Part shown: positions 1 to 8,585 of the stretch, piece by piece
How positions within the stretch are numbered: the stretch's first letter is position 1
Layout of the letters: each line of letters starts with the position of its first letter
Assembly: GCA_944319875.1 (NCBI GenBank)
Contig: CALUFR010000077.1
Coordinates: 1-50,954, forward strand
DNA from: an uncultured Bacteroides sp.
GTDB taxonomy: Bacteria; Bacteroidota; Bacteroidia; Bacteroidales; Bacteroidaceae
DNA length: 50,954 bases
Direction: 5' to 3'
Translations under genes and position numbers: made by a program
The notes under the pieces: generated by a model
Seen by the model: the letters and a program-made list of their open reading frames with translations, nothing else
Told to the model about the DNA's origin: nothing
Database searches by the model: none

Positions 1-1
1 A

Positions 2-172
2 AACCAACGAAAGACGGAAGAGGCTCACGGAAACAATCGTCGGCAGGTAGCCGTACGCTCGGTGGACAACGCGGAAAAAGTGCTCCGAAAAAACTTGGAT
101 GAAAAGCAAGAGCAGATGGCGATGATAGACCGCATGCTCGATGAAATGCTGGCTACACCTAATAAAAATTAA
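2..172 (+). CDS. atpF: F-type ATP synthase subunit b, C-terminal part (cut by window start)
   Basis: The window opens inside this gene, in a frame that reads to TAA at 170-172. About 56 residues are visible. They include [19 protein letters not shown] and end [10 protein letters not shown], which fits the charged helical C-terminus of the b subunit. That helix forms the peripheral stalk linking membrane Fo to the delta subunit of F1. The next gene, 13 bases on, is the delta subunit, and alpha and gamma follow, the usual F-H-A-G order. The identification rests on a short tail plus this context. The N-terminal membrane anchor lies outside the window. Confidence 0.85.
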   Translation, partial: NQRKTEEAHGNNRRQVAVRSVDNAEKVLRKNLDEKQEQMAMIDRMLDEMLATPNKN

Positions 173-185
173 CCGGTTATAGAAG

Positions 186-746
186 ATGGATATAGGAATT
201 GTTTCTATGCGATATGCTAAGGCATTGATAAACTATGCCTTGACTACGGGGCAGGAAGACGCTCTATACCGGGAATGTAGCACATTGACCCGCAGTTTCA
301 CGAAACACCCCGAATTGCGACAAGCGCTGATGAACCCTATCATAGACAACGAGAAAACGTTGGCGCTCATCCGTACGGCCGCAGCCGGAAACGCCCCGGT
401 GAGCGATGAATTCAAACGTTTCATCAATCTGGTCATGAAGAACCGGCGGGAAGACATGCTGCAATACATCAGCCTGTCCTACCAAACGCTATACCGCCAG
501 AAAAAGCACATCGGAACCGCCAAGCTGATCACCGCCATCCCCGTAACCGCGGAAGTGGAGGAACGAATCAGGCAGACAGCTTCGTCGATTCTGCACGCCC
601 GGATGGAACTGGAGTCGGAGGTAGATCCGAAAATAGAAGGCGGCTTCATCTTCGACGTCAACGATTACCGGCTGGACGCCAGTATAGCGACTCAGCTCAA
701 GAAAGTGAAACGGCAGTTCATCGACAAGAACAGAAGAATCGTATAA
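186..746 (+). CDS. atpH: F-type ATP synthase subunit delta (OSCP)
   Basis: A 186-residue protein of normal length for the delta/OSCP subunit, which caps the F1 head and joins it to the b-subunit stalk on the cytoplasmic side of the inner membrane. The N-terminus MDIGIVSMRYAKALINYA has the family's typical RYAKAL start. The C-terminal part (about residues 115-175) contains ILHARMELESEVDPKIEGGFIF broken by family-typical spacing, matching the conserved region in which the protein ends after a Gly-rich turn. The first ATG is preferred over the in-frame ATG seven codons later because the MDIGI-type start is common in Bacteroidales. It lies between atpF and atpA with short gaps, so co-transcription is expected. 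Confidence 0.95.
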   Translation: MDIGIVSMRYAKALINYALTTGQEDALYRECSTLTRSFTKHPELRQALMNPIIDNEKTLALIRTAAAGNAPVSDEFKRFINLVMKNRREDMLQYISLSYQTLYRQKKHIGTAKLITAIPVTAEVEERIRQTASSILHARMELESEVDPKIEGGFIFDVNDYRLDASIATQLKKVKRQFIDKNRRIV

Positions 747-773
747 TGAATTTGTAAAAACAGGAAGAACAAG

Positions 774-2360
774 ATGTTGTCAGAAAACATAAAAGTAAGT
801 GAAGTCTCCGACGTGCTGCTCAAACAGCTGGAAGGCATCGACACCCAAGTCCAGTTGGACGAAGTGGGCACAGTGCTCCAGGTTAGCGACGGCGTGGTAC
901 GTATCTACGGACTGCGCAACGCCGAAGCAAACGAATTGCTGGAATTCGACAACGGCATCAAAGCCATCGTGATGAACCTCGAAGAGGATAATGTGGGCGC
1001 CGTATTGTTAGGCCCCACAGACCAGATTAAAGAAGGCTACACGGTCAAACGCACCAAGCGAATAGCTTCCATCATGGCAGGTGAAAGCATGCTTGGAAGA
1101 GTCATCGACCCACTGGGCACACCGCTCGACGGCAAAGGCGCCATAGGCGGAGACCTGTGTGAGATGCCGTTGGAACGCAAGGCTCCCGGTGTCATCTACC
1201 GACAGCCGGTCAACCAGCCTTTGCAGACGGGACTCAAGGCCATAGACGCCATGATACCCATCGGACGCGGACAGCGAGAACTGATCATCGGCGACCGACA
1301 GACCGGCAAGACGGCCATTGCCATAGATACCATCATCAACCAGCGCTCCAACTATGAAGCCGGCGACCCGGTGTATTGCATCTACGTAGCCATCGGCCAG
1401 AAAGGCTCCACTGTGGCCACCATCGTAAACACGCTGCGCCAGCACGGAGCCATGGATTACACCATCGTGGTAGCCGCCACGGCGGGTGATCCTGCGGCCC
1501 TGCAATACTATGCTCCTTTTGCCGGAGCCGCCATCGGCGAATATTTCCGTGACACCGGCCGCCATGCCCTCGTTGTCTATGACGACTTGTCGAAACAGGC
1601 TGTGGCCTATCGTGAGGTATCCTTGATTTTGCGCCGTCCGTCAGGACGTGAAGCTTATCCGGGCGATATCTTCTACCTGCACTCCCGTCTGCTGGAACGT
1701 GCCGCCAAAATCATCAATCAGCCGGAAGTGGCCGCGCAGATGAACGACCTGCCGGAAAGCCTGAAAGGGAAGGTAAAAGGAGGCGGTTCGCTGACGGCAT
1801 TGCCCATCATCGAAACGCAGGCGGGCGACGTATCGGCCTACATCCCGACGAACGTGATTTCCATCACCGACGGACAGATATTCCTCGACACCAACCTCTT
1901 CAACCAAGGCAACCGTCCGGCGATTGACGTAGGTATCTCCGTGAGCCGTGTAGGTGGTAACGCACAAATCAAGACGATGAAAAAAGTGGCGGGAACCCTG
2001 AAAATAGACCAGGCCCAATACCGTGAGCTGGAGGCGTTCACCAAGTTCAGCGGTGACATGGATCCCGTCACGGCGCTTACCATCGACAAAGGACAGAAGA
2101 ACACGCGACTGCTCGTGCAGCCTCAATACAGCCCCATGCCGGTAGAGAAACAGGTGGCCATCTTGTATTGCGGCACACACGGACTGCTACACAGCGTTCC
2201 TTTGGACAAGGTCAAGGACTTTGAGCGTAACTTCCTCGACATGCTGGAGATGAACCATCGCGCGGACGTCTTGGACGAACTGAAGAAGGGCGTCATAGAC
2301 GACAACGTCTGCAAGCTGATTGAGGAAACCGCCCAAACCGTAGCAAAACAGTTTTCATAA
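774..2360 (+). CDS. atpA: F-type ATP synthase subunit alpha
   Basis: A 528-residue protein, full length for the alpha subunit of F1. Alpha alternates with beta in the hexamer and holds the non-catalytic nucleotide sites. The Walker A motif GDRQTGKT is at about residues 173-180. The segment [23 protein letters not shown] and the signature [14 protein letters not shown] near residue 385 are diagnostic. The beta-barrel N-domain (about 30-95) and the C-terminal helical domain are both present. It follows atpH by 27 bases. The gap to atpG (113 bases) is unusually large for this operon because it carries a hairpin repeat at 2377-2437. Confidence 0.98.
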   Translation: MLSENIKVSEVSDVLLKQLEGIDTQVQLDEVGTVLQVSDGVVRIYGLRNAEANELLEFDNGIKAIVMNLEEDNVGAVLLGPTDQIKEGYTVKRTKRIASIMAGESMLGRVIDPLGTPLDGKGAIGGDLCEMPLERKAPGVIYRQPVNQPLQTGLKAIDAMIPIGRGQRELIIGDRQTGKTAIAIDTIINQRSNYEAGDPVYCIYVAIGQKGSTVATIVNTLRQHGAMDYTIVVAATAGDPAALQYYAPFAGAAIGEYFRDTGRHALVVYDDLSKQAVAYREVSLILRRPSGREAYPGDIFYLHSRLLERAAKIINQPEVAAQMNDLPESLKGKVKGGGSLTALPIIETQAGDVSAYIPTNVISITDGQIFLDTNLFNQGNRPAIDVGISVSRVGGNAQIKTMKKVAGTLKIDQAQYRELEAFTKFSGDMDPVTALTIDKGQKNTRLLVQPQYSPMPVEKQVAILYCGTHGLLHSVPLDKVKDFERNFLDMLEMNHRADVLDELKKGVIDDNVCKLIEETAQTVAKQFS

Positions 2361-2376
2361 ATAAGGCACGAATGAG

Positions 2377-2437
2377 GAGGGTGTATCAAAATACGTAGTG
2401 GTAACTTAATTACTTCTCTACATTTTGACACACCCTC
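2377..2437. repeat. Palindromic hairpin repeat, copy 1 (inside ATP synthase operon)
   Basis: Left arm GAGGGTGTATCAAAAT (2377-2392) pairs with right arm ATTTTGACACACCCTC (2422-2437) with one mismatch. Pairing continues inward through GTAG/CTAC. Related copies lie at 17124-17207 and 21523-21603, which share the arms and the internal AGTGGTAACT. This short copy lacks the inner CTCCTCC hairpin of the other two. It sits between atpA and atpG, so the transcript must carry a long stem here. Confidence 0.85.
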
Positions 2438-2473
2438 ATCGTCGGGCTGCAACTTTATATCAATCATTCAGAA

Positions 2474-3364
2474 ATGGCTTCACTCAAAGAGGTAAAAAAC
2501 AGAATCAACTCTGTCAAAAGCACACGGCAGATTACGTCTGCCATGAAAATGGTAGCTTCCGCCAAACTCCACAAGGCACAAGGACGCATCCAGAGCATGT
2601 ATCCTTACCAGCAGAAGCTGAATGAGATCTTGACCAACTTCTTGGGTACAGACATCGTTGTTGAATCTCCTTATATCGAAACGCGCCCCGTAAGCAAGGT
2701 CGCCATCGTGGTCTTTTCGTCAAACAGCTCCCTGTGTGGCGCTTTCAACGCCAATGTGGTGAAAAAGTTTGAACAGACCGTGGAGGAATACCGGTCACTC
2801 GGCAAGGAAAACATCCTGGTTTATCCGGTAGGGAAAAAGATAGAAGAAACGGTCCGGAAAATGGGATATACGACGCAAGGCAGCTACCAGTCCATGGCCA
2901 ACAAGCCCAATTATCCGGAAGCCTACCGGCTGGCCGCCGAATTGATGAAGGCCTTCGCCGAAGAGAGAGTGGACCGCATCGTGCTGGTGTACCACCACTT
3001 CAAGTCAACCGGCACGCAGATTTTGCTCAGCGAGAATTTTCTCCCGCTGGACTTGCAACAGATGGCGACGGACGTGGCCATGCATCCCGACCGAAAGCAC
3101 ATGGGCTTTAACAACGACTACATCGTGGAGCCTTCTGCCGGCGAGCTGATAACCGAGCTGCTGCCCAAGGTGCTCAACCAGAAGATCTTCACCGTCCTGC
3201 AAGACTCCAACGCATCCGAGCATGCCGCCCGTATGATGGCCATGCAGGCAGCTACGGACAACGCCAACGAGCTGATTCAAGACCTGACGCTGCAATACAA
3301 CAAGACCCGCCAGCAGGCCATCACCAATGAACTGCTCGACATCATCGGAGGCAGCATGAAGTAA
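2474..3364 (+). CDS. atpG: F-type ATP synthase subunit gamma
   Basis: A 296-residue protein, the usual length for the gamma subunit, the rotating central shaft of F1. Diagnostic ends are present. The N-terminus MASLKEVKNRINSVKSTRQI, followed by SAMKMVASAKL, forms one half of the coiled coil. The C-terminus contains AARMMAMQAATDNANELI and then LTLQYNKTRQQAITNEL, the other half. The Rossmann-like middle domain spans about residues 75-215. It is the last ATP synthase gene here. A hairpin repeat separates it from atpA, and the next gene (DUF1573) has its own promoter-like box. Confidence 0.97.
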   Translation: MASLKEVKNRINSVKSTRQITSAMKMVASAKLHKAQGRIQSMYPYQQKLNEILTNFLGTDIVVESPYIETRPVSKVAIVVFSSNSSLCGAFNANVVKKFEQTVEEYRSLGKENILVYPVGKKIEETVRKMGYTTQGSYQSMANKPNYPEAYRLAAELMKAFAEERVDRIVLVYHHFKSTGTQILLSENFLPLDLQQMATDVAMHPDRKHMGFNNDYIVEPSAGELITELLPKVLNQKIFTVLQDSNASEHAARMMAMQAATDNANELIQDLTLQYNKTRQQAITNELLDIIGGSMK

Positions 3365-3412
3365 AAAAATACAAAATCGGACAATAACAAGTCGTTTTTA
3401 GAGAAAATGCCC

Positions 3413-3420
3413 TATCTTTG
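3413..3420 (+). promoter_or_regulatory. Bacteroidetes-type -7 box for the DUF1573 gene
   Basis: TATCTTTG matches the TAnnTTTG consensus and lies 33 bases before the ATG at 3453. No good -33 TTG element is seen at the expected distance, so only the -7 box supports the call. Confidence 0.55.
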
Positions 3421-3452
3421 TCCGTTGTAAATAAACCCAAAACGTTCAGAAC

Positions 3453-3842
3453 ATGAAGAGAGTATTTTTATACATGCTGTTTGCCGTGCTGAGCATCGGA
3501 TATGCGGCGGCACAGGCTGAAATCAAGTTTGACAAAACGACAGCCGACCTTGGCACATTCCCCGAAGAAAAACCGGTTGTGAGCTGTGTTTTTACGTTCA
3601 CCAACATCGGTAACGTGCCGCTGGTTGTCCATCAGGCCGTCGCTTCCTGTGGCTGCACGGTTCCCGAATATACCGAGGAACCCGTACTGCCGGGAAAAAC
3701 AGGAACCATCAAAGTCACCTACGACGGAACCGGCAAGTATCCGGGACATTTCAAGAAATCCGTCACCATCCGCACCAACGCCAAGACGGAGATGATACGC
3801 CTGTTCATCGAGGGGAACATGACTCCGAAGGGTGAGAAATAA
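3453..3842 (+). CDS. DUF1573 domain secreted protein
   Basis: A 129-residue protein with an N-terminal signal peptide (MKRVFLYMLFAVLSIGYAAAQA, cleavage expected after the AQA). A single DUF1573 domain follows. The core motif ASCGCTVPEY (about residues 64-73) and the ending NAKTEMIRLFIEGN are typical of this family of immunoglobulin-like beta-sandwich proteins, which are abundant in Bacteroidetes. The molecular function is not established, and a periplasmic or surface location is inferred from the signal peptide. It has its own -7 box upstream and a strong terminator-like hairpin downstream (3867-3910), so it is probably a single-gene transcript. Confidence 0.85.
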   Translation: MKRVFLYMLFAVLSIGYAAAQAEIKFDKTTADLGTFPEEKPVVSCVFTFTNIGNVPLVVHQAVASCGCTVPEYTEEPVLPGKTGTIKVTYDGTGKYPGHFKKSVTIRTNAKTEMIRLFIEGNMTPKGEK

Positions 3843-3866
3843 ACAAATACGCATGAACGAATAACG

Positions 3867-3914
3867 GAAAGAAGGATGTCAAGGCTGTCTGCCTTCGGCA
3901 TCCTTCTTTCATTT
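3867..3914 (+). terminator. Hairpin terminator after the DUF1573 gene
   Basis: GAAAGAAGGATG (3867-3878) and CATCCTTCTTTC (3899-3910) are a perfect 12-base inverted repeat around a 20-base loop, followed by a short T-containing stretch. It lies 25 bases after the stop at 3842. The T-run is weak, so it may instead serve as a 3' stability hairpin. Confidence 0.7.
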
Positions 3915-4006
3915 ATACCGGTGATTATTTTGACACCTCCCTTTTTTTTGCTTTCTTTGGCCTTCAATTACAAATATCCTATAAAAACAATATCAAACAT
4001 TCTACT

Positions 4007-5998
4007 ATGAAACAGGAAGAAGAACAAGTGACCGGCCTGCCGGAGAACGCATTCCGCGAACTGAAACCGGGCGAGACGTACAACCCGCTGATGAGTCCGG
4101 ACAAGAAGTATCCCGAAGTAAACGTATGGTCGGTGTCGTGGGGCATCTGCATGGCCATCCTCTTTTCGGCTGCCGCCGCCTATCTGGGACTGAAGGTGGG
4201 CCAGGTGTTCGAGGCCGCCATCCCTATCGCCATTATTGCCGTCGGCGTGTCGAGCGCCGCCAAGCGCAAGCACGCTTTGGGCGAGAACGTCATCATCCAG
4301 TCCATCGGCGCCAGCTCGGGCGTCATCGTGGCCGGTGCCATCTTTACCCTGCCCGCCCTCTACATCCTTCAGGAAAGCTATCCGAAGGAAGTGGCCGTCA
4401 CCTTCACCCAGGTATTCATCAGCTCCTTGTTGGGAGGCATACTGGGCATCCTGTTCCTCATCCCTTTCCGCAAATACTTCGTCAGCGACATGCACGGCAA
4501 GTATCCCTTCCCCGAAGCCACGGCCACCACGCAGGTGCTCGTGTCCGGCGAGAAGGGCGGCAATCAGGCCAAGCCGCTGCTGGCCGCCGGTCTGATAGGC
4601 GGTCTGTATGACTTCATCGTGGCCACCTTCGGCTGGTGGAACGAGAACTTCACCACCCGCTTCTGCTCGTGGGGCGAGATGCTGGCCGAGAAGACCAAGC
4701 TGGTGTTCAAGGTGAACGTCGGTGCGGCCGTGCTGGGTCTGGGTTACATCGTCGGCCTGAAGTACGCTGCCATCATCTGCTTCGGCTCGCTGGCCGTGTG
4801 GTGGATTATCATCCCCGGCATGTCCATCTTCTGGGGCGACGCCACACTGAACCAATGGAACCCTGAAATCAACATGACCGTAGGCCAGATGTCGCCCGAA
4901 CAGATATTCAACTATTACGCCAAAAGCATCGGTATCGGCGGCATCGCCATGGCGGGCATCATCGGCATCATCAAGTCGTGGAGCATCATCCGGAGCGCCG
5001 TCGGGCTGGCCGCCAAGGAGATGGGCGGCAAGTCGAGGGCCGAGACTAACGTCCTCCGCACGCAACGCGACCTCTCGATGAAGTTCATCGCCATCGGCTC
5101 TCTCATCACGCTGGCGCTGGTATTCCTCTTCTTCTACTTCGACGTGATGCAGGGCAATCTGCTGCACACCGTTGTAGCCATCCTGCTCGTGGCAGGCATC
5201 GCCTTCCTCTTCACCACCGTGGCGGCAAACGCCATTGCCATCGTGGGCACCAACCCCGTGTCGGGCATGACGCTGATGACGCTCATCCTGGCATCGGTAG
5301 TGATGGTGGCCGTGGGTCTGAAAGGTCCGGGCGGCATGGTGGCTGCACTGGTCATGGGCGGCGTGGTCTGCACGGCCCTCTCCATGGCAGGCGGCTTCAT
5401 CACCGACCTGAAGATAGGCTACTGGCTGGGGACGACTCCCATCAAGCAGGAAGCCTGGAAGTTCCTGGGCACCGTCGTGTCGGCAGCCACCGTGGGCGGT
5501 GTAATGATTATCCTGAATAAGACCTACGGCTTCACAAGCGGTCAGCTGGCCGCCCCGCAGGCCAACGCCATGGCCGCCGTCATCGAACCGCTGATGAGCG
5601 GAGTCTCTGCCCCGTGGCTGCTCTATGGCATCGGTGCCGCACTGGCCGTCGTACTCACGTGGCTGAAGATACCCGCATTAGCTTTCGCCCTCGGCATGTT
5701 CATCCCGCTTGAACTGAATATCCCGCTGCTCGTGGGCGGTGCCATCAACTGGTATGTGACGACCCGCAGCAAGGATGCCAAGGTCAACGCCGAACGCGGC
5801 GAGAAAGGCACGCTGCTGGCTTCGGGCTTCATCGCCGGAGGTGCACTGATGGGTGTGGTCAGCGCCGGTATGCGTTTCGGTGGTGTCAATCTGGTCAACG
5901 ACGCCTGGATTGCCAATCCGTGGTCACAAGTTGTGGCACTCGCGGCATACGCCATCCTGATATTCTACTTCGTCAAGGCATCCATGAAAATCAAATAA
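4007..5998 (+). CDS. OPT-family oligopeptide transporter
   Basis: A 663-residue, very hydrophobic integral membrane protein with many predicted transmembrane segments along its whole length and no signal peptide. The N-terminus contains ELKPGETYNPLMSP, and the membrane part has AYLGLKVGQVFEAAIPIAI and KYPFPEATATTQVL, all hallmarks of the OPT family (secondary transporters of oligopeptides or metal chelates in the inner membrane). The substrate cannot be told from sequence. An alpha/beta hydrolase and a DUF1460 protein follow on the same strand with gaps of 18 and 2 bases, so the three are likely one operon. The peptide-type importer would fit a cell-wall-peptide salvage role with the DUF1460 protein, which is inference. 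Confidence 0.92.
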   Translation: MKQEEEQVTGLPENAFRELKPGETYNPLMSPDKKYPEVNVWSVSWGICMAILFSAAAAYLGLKVGQVFEAAIPIAIIAVGVSSAAKRKHALGENVIIQSIGASSGVIVAGAIFTLPALYILQESYPKEVAVTFTQVFISSLLGGILGILFLIPFRKYFVSDMHGKYPFPEATATTQVLVSGEKGGNQAKPLLAAGLIGGLYDFIVATFGWWNENFTTRFCSWGEMLAEKTKLVFKVNVGAAVLGLGYIVGLKYAAIICFGSLAVWWIIIPGMSIFWGDATLNQWNPEINMTVGQMSPEQIFNYYAKSIGIGGIAMAGIIGIIKSWSIIRSAVGLAAKEMGGKSRAETNVLRTQRDLSMKFIAIGSLITLALVFLFFYFDVMQGNLLHTVVAILLVAGIAFLFTTVAANAIAIVGTNPVSGMTLMTLILASVVMVAVGLKGPGGMVAALVMGGVVCTALSMAGGFITDLKIGYWLGTTPIKQEAWKFLGTVVSAATVGGVMIILNKTYGFTSGQLAAPQANAMAAVIEPLMSGVSAPWLLYGIGAALAVVLTWLKIPALAFALGMFIPLELNIPLLVGGAINWYVTTRSKDAKVNAERGEKGTLLASGFIAGGALMGVVSAGMRFGGVNLVNDAWIANPWSQVVALAAYAILIFYFVKASMKIK

Positions 5999-6016
5999 CC
6001 TTTTAAATAAACAGTC

Positions 6017-6877
6017 ATGAAAACACTGATTACCGGTTTATTCTTGTTAATTGCAACCATGCTGTCAGCACAAACCAAACTTGAGCTTCCCCTCTGGCCC
6101 GCCGGAGCGCCCAACAGCAACGGCCTGACCGGAACGGAAGAAAACCTCGATGGAGGACGAGTGGCCAACGTGATCACTCCCACCATCACCATACACAAGG
6201 CCGACAAACCCAACGGGACGGCCATCATCATGTGCCCCGGCGGGGGATATGCCCGCCTGGCCATGAACCACGAAGGCCACGACATGGCCTCTTGGCTGAA
6301 TGCGCAGGGCATCACCTACGTCGTACTGAAGTATCGCATGCCCAACGGCCACCACGAAGTGCCGCTGAGCGACGCCGAACAGGCCATCCGCCTCGTCCGT
6401 CAGCACGCCAAGGAATGGGGCGTCCGTCCGGACCGCGTCGGCATTATGGGCGCCTCGGCAGGAGGCCATCTGGCTGCCTCGCTGGCCACCCTCTACAGCA
6501 GCAATGAGACTCGCCCGGACTTTCAGGTACTGTTCTATCCGGTTATCACCATGCAGTCCGCCACTCACGGTGGCTCACGCCGGAACCTGCTGGGCGAGCA
6601 TCCCTCACAGGAACTGGAAACCCGATATACCTTGGAAAAGCAGGTGAACGAGCGCACTCCGCAGGCCTTCATTCTGCTTTCGGCCGACGACGATGTCGTA
6701 CCGCCCGTCAATTCCATCCATTACTTCGAGGCACTGCTGCGGAACGGAGTGCCGGCCACGATGCACGTCTACCCCACCGGCGGACATGGTTGGGGCTTCC
6801 GTGACGCTTTCACCTACAAGCATCAGTGGACGGGCGAACTGGAAAAATGGCTGCGTGAAGGACTTAAATTCGACTGA
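6017..6877 (+). CDS. Secreted alpha/beta hydrolase (carbohydrate-esterase-like)
   Basis: A 286-residue protein with signal peptide MKTLITGLFLLIATMLSAQ. The body has the BD-FAE/acetyl-xylan-esterase-like layout. It has an oxyanion-hole region CPGGGYARLAMNHEG, a nucleophile elbow GASAGGH at about residues 144-150, an acid loop SADDDVVPPVNS, and a catalytic histidine in GGHGWGF. All three members of the Ser-Asp-His triad can therefore be seen. Members of this group remove acetyl or feruloyl groups from plant polysaccharides or act on small esters. The exact substrate is unknown, and no glycan-degradation genes are adjacent. It lies between the OPT transporter and the DUF1460 gene in an apparent operon. 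Confidence 0.88.
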   Translation: MKTLITGLFLLIATMLSAQTKLELPLWPAGAPNSNGLTGTEENLDGGRVANVITPTITIHKADKPNGTAIIMCPGGGYARLAMNHEGHDMASWLNAQGITYVVLKYRMPNGHHEVPLSDAEQAIRLVRQHAKEWGVRPDRVGIMGASAGGHLAASLATLYSSNETRPDFQVLFYPVITMQSATHGGSRRNLLGEHPSQELETRYTLEKQVNERTPQAFILLSADDDVVPPVNSIHYFEALLRNGVPATMHVYPTGGHGWGFRDAFTYKHQWTGELEKWLREGLKFD

Positions 6878-6879
6878 CA

Positions 6880-7650
6880 ATGAGACCCGCCATCCTGATA
6901 GCGCTGCTCATGGCAGCGCTGATTTCCCCGGCATCCTTCGCCCAAGACACCGGCAGCCGGAAGGTGTTGGACTATGCCCTCAGTTATCTGGGCAAACCTT
7001 ACGTAGCGCATACGCTGGAAGTGAACGATGAAGAGCAGCTGGTAGTGAACCTTGAAGAAGTGGACTGCACCACATTCGTGGAATACGTGCTGGCACAATC
7101 GCTGGCCGACACCCGCGGCGGTAAGATGGAGGACTACCTGAGACGCATCCGCTACCGCGACGGGCGCATCGACGGCTACACTTCGCGTCTGCATTACATC
7201 GCCGAATGGGTGGAAAACGGTGTGCGCCAAGGCTTCATCGAAGACGTGACAGCCCTGTGTAGCCCCGATACCCTGCCCGTAAGGCTCTCCTTCATGTCCA
7301 CCCACCCCGACTCCTACCGCCATCTGAAGAACTCGCCCGAGCATGTAGCGGAGATGAAAGCGATAGAGGAAAGGCTCTCCGGCGGCAGCTTCCACTACCT
7401 GCCCAAAGAGAAAATCACCGACGAAGGGCCTTCCTGGATAAAAGATGGAGATATCTTCTGCATCACGACAAACATCAAGGGCCTGGACGTGGTACACCTC
7501 GGCTTCGCCTGCCGACGCGACGGCCAGCTGAAACTGCTCCATGCCTCCTCCAGCTACAAGCAAGTCGTTCTCTCCAAAGGCTCCTTCGCCCAGATGTTCC
7601 CGCTGAACAAAAGCTGGACGGGCGTACGGGTACTACGAATGCGCGAATAA
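6880..7650 (+). CDS. DUF1460 family protein (amidase-like, NlpC/P60-related fold)
   Basis: A 256-residue protein with an N-terminal signal peptide ending near SPASFAQ. The motif VDCTTFVEYVLAQ (about residues 65-77) holds the likely catalytic Cys. The phrase DVVHLGFACRRDG near residue 210 holds the likely His. Both are typical of DUF1460, a papain-like amidase-related family reported to act on peptidoglycan-type substrates. The ATG lies two bases after the hydrolase stop, so the genes are translationally close. A strong terminator (7666-7700) follows at once, closing the OPT-hydrolase-DUF1460 unit. Confidence 0.85.
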   Translation: MRPAILIALLMAALISPASFAQDTGSRKVLDYALSYLGKPYVAHTLEVNDEEQLVVNLEEVDCTTFVEYVLAQSLADTRGGKMEDYLRRIRYRDGRIDGYTSRLHYIAEWVENGVRQGFIEDVTALCSPDTLPVRLSFMSTHPDSYRHLKNSPEHVAEMKAIEERLSGGSFHYLPKEKITDEGPSWIKDGDIFCITTNIKGLDVVHLGFACRRDGQLKLLHASSSYKQVVLSKGSFAQMFPLNKSWTGVRVLRMRE

Positions 7651-7665
7651 ACAAGCCCCCTGTAA

Positions 7666-7700
7666 CGCCCCGTGTCGTCAGCTTGCAACGGCACGGGGCG
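7666..7700 (+). terminator. Terminator-like hairpin after the DUF1460 gene
   Basis: CGCCCCGTG (7666-7674) and CACGGGGCG (7692-7700) are perfectly complementary with a 17-base loop, 16 bases after the stop codon. There is no T-run, so it may act as a 3' stability hairpin or a factor-assisted terminator. Confidence 0.6.
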
Positions 7701-7706
7701 TGACCA

Positions 7707-7751
7707 TCTCACGGCACGTGCCGTCACACCCTAACGACACGTGCCGTGAGA
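7707..7751. repeat. Nested palindromes with ACGGCACGTGCCGT core
   Basis: TCTCACGGCACGTG (7707-7720) and CACGTGCCGTGAGA (7738-7751) are a perfect 14-base inverted repeat. The left arm also starts a self-complementary palindrome, ACGGCACGTGCCGT (7711-7724). Two alternative hairpins are therefore possible. No gene overlaps. The function is unknown. Confidence 0.75.
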
Positions 7752-7817
7752 CAGTCACGAAGTACGGCGTGAGGGTACACCAAAAACTTCCTCATTAAGC
7801 AACACCTTCTTTACGCT

Positions 7818-7901
7818 GCTCAAGTGGCACTTTACACCGCTCAAGTGGCACTTTACGACGCTCAAATGGCACTTTACGACGCCCAAATGGCATTATGAAA
7901 C
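7818..7901. repeat. Tandem array of four 21-base units, AAGTGGCACTTTA core
   Basis: Four direct repeats of 21 bases start at 7818, 7839, 7860 and 7881. The first three contain CAA(G/A)TGGCACTTTAC and the fourth is degenerate. The core is nearly self-complementary (AAGTG/CACTT). A similar array with 22-base units occurs at 45762-45849. Units abut without spacers, so this is not a CRISPR. The rest of 7902-8140 shows no gene. Confidence 0.85.
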
Positions 7902-8142
7902 GTAGCGCCAAGACGCAGGCGATGTTCTGCTAAGACGCAAGCAATGCAAAGCCAAGTTGCAGACAATGTTTTACTAAATTGCTAACTAAGAATCCTTCAC
8001 ACCTTCACAAACAGACAGCCCCCCGATTCTCTTAAAGAAATTCGAATATTTTATCGTTGTATCAAGTGGGAAACAGAATCTTTGCCCGCTAACATGTTTA
8101 GATAAAGTTTTCGCACGACAGTCTCAAAAAGTTAGGTAAGTA

Positions 8143-8174
8143 TTTCAGATTATCAAAATAAATGTGTATGTTTG
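8143..8174 (+). promoter_or_regulatory. Promoter of the leader RNA / restriction island
   Basis: The -7 box TATGTTTG (8167-8174) fits TAnnTTTG, and TTTC (8143-8146) sits 20 bases upstream in the -33 position (consensus TTTG). Transcription would start near 8181. The 43-base stretch around it closely resembles 15786-15828, just upstream of the small gene at 15841. Confidence 0.6.
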
Positions 8175-8180
8175 CAGATG

Positions 8181-8506
8181 TTCCATCCGCGCTGAAAGAT
8201 TTTTATCGGAACAGGCGGGGGTGGAATGTATATACATAAAAGGCGTTACTGAACGCTTTGGTTTTGACGCAGTAAGAACTTCGCAACTTCAAACAGTCAG
8301 TCAAAAACAAAGCAACGGGGACGCCCTATGGGATGTATAGTTATGTGCAGCCCCCACTGCGCCTTGTCCGTCAGGGTGCAGGTGGGGTGCATCATATACC
8401 ATCATCGGCGTGGGGCTTTCAGCGTTGCTCGTTTCGACTGACTGGGCAATGCGAAGGCCTTTACTGCGTGGAACGAGTGACAGACTGGCTCCACGTTTCT
8501 TTTTTG
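8181..8506 (+). ncRNA. Probable structured leader or small RNA upstream of the restriction island
   Basis: Between the promoter-like box and a T-tailed hairpin lie about 325 bases without a convincing reading frame but with several stems: GCGTT/AACGC near 8243-8256, a long G+C-rich stem 8345-8393 with a short loop, a stem of GCGTTGC with GCAATGC (about 8422-8455), and the terminal hairpin. This looks like a free-standing RNA or a 5' leader controlling the helicase gene that starts at 8586. I do not recognise an Rfam family. The transcript start is inferred from the promoter box. Confidence 0.45.
8466..8506 (+). terminator. Intrinsic terminator or attenuator before the helicase gene
   Basis: CGTGGA (8467-8472) pairs with TCCACG (8490-8495). 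The stem extends inward to about 12 pairs with two mismatches and is followed at once by TTTCTTTTTT. No TAnnTTTG box is seen between this terminator and the ATG at 8586, so expression of the island may depend on read-through. Confidence 0.7.
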
Positions 8507-8585
8507 TATATCTTAATCCCCTAAATAACACAATGACTGGTCGGGAGCCTGCCGGGAAACTTTTAGAGAGTCTCTGCGAAAAGGC

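Noticed and set aside
3968..5167. A 399-residue open frame on the minus strand opposite the OPT transporter
   Set aside because: It is rich in His, Asp, Gly and Arg with no recognisable domain, and it lies fully antisense to a well-supported gene. It is a codon-bias shadow.
7818..7901. Possible CRISPR-like array (also considered at 45762-45849)
   Set aside because: Units abut with no unique spacers, only four units are present, and no cas genes are in the window.
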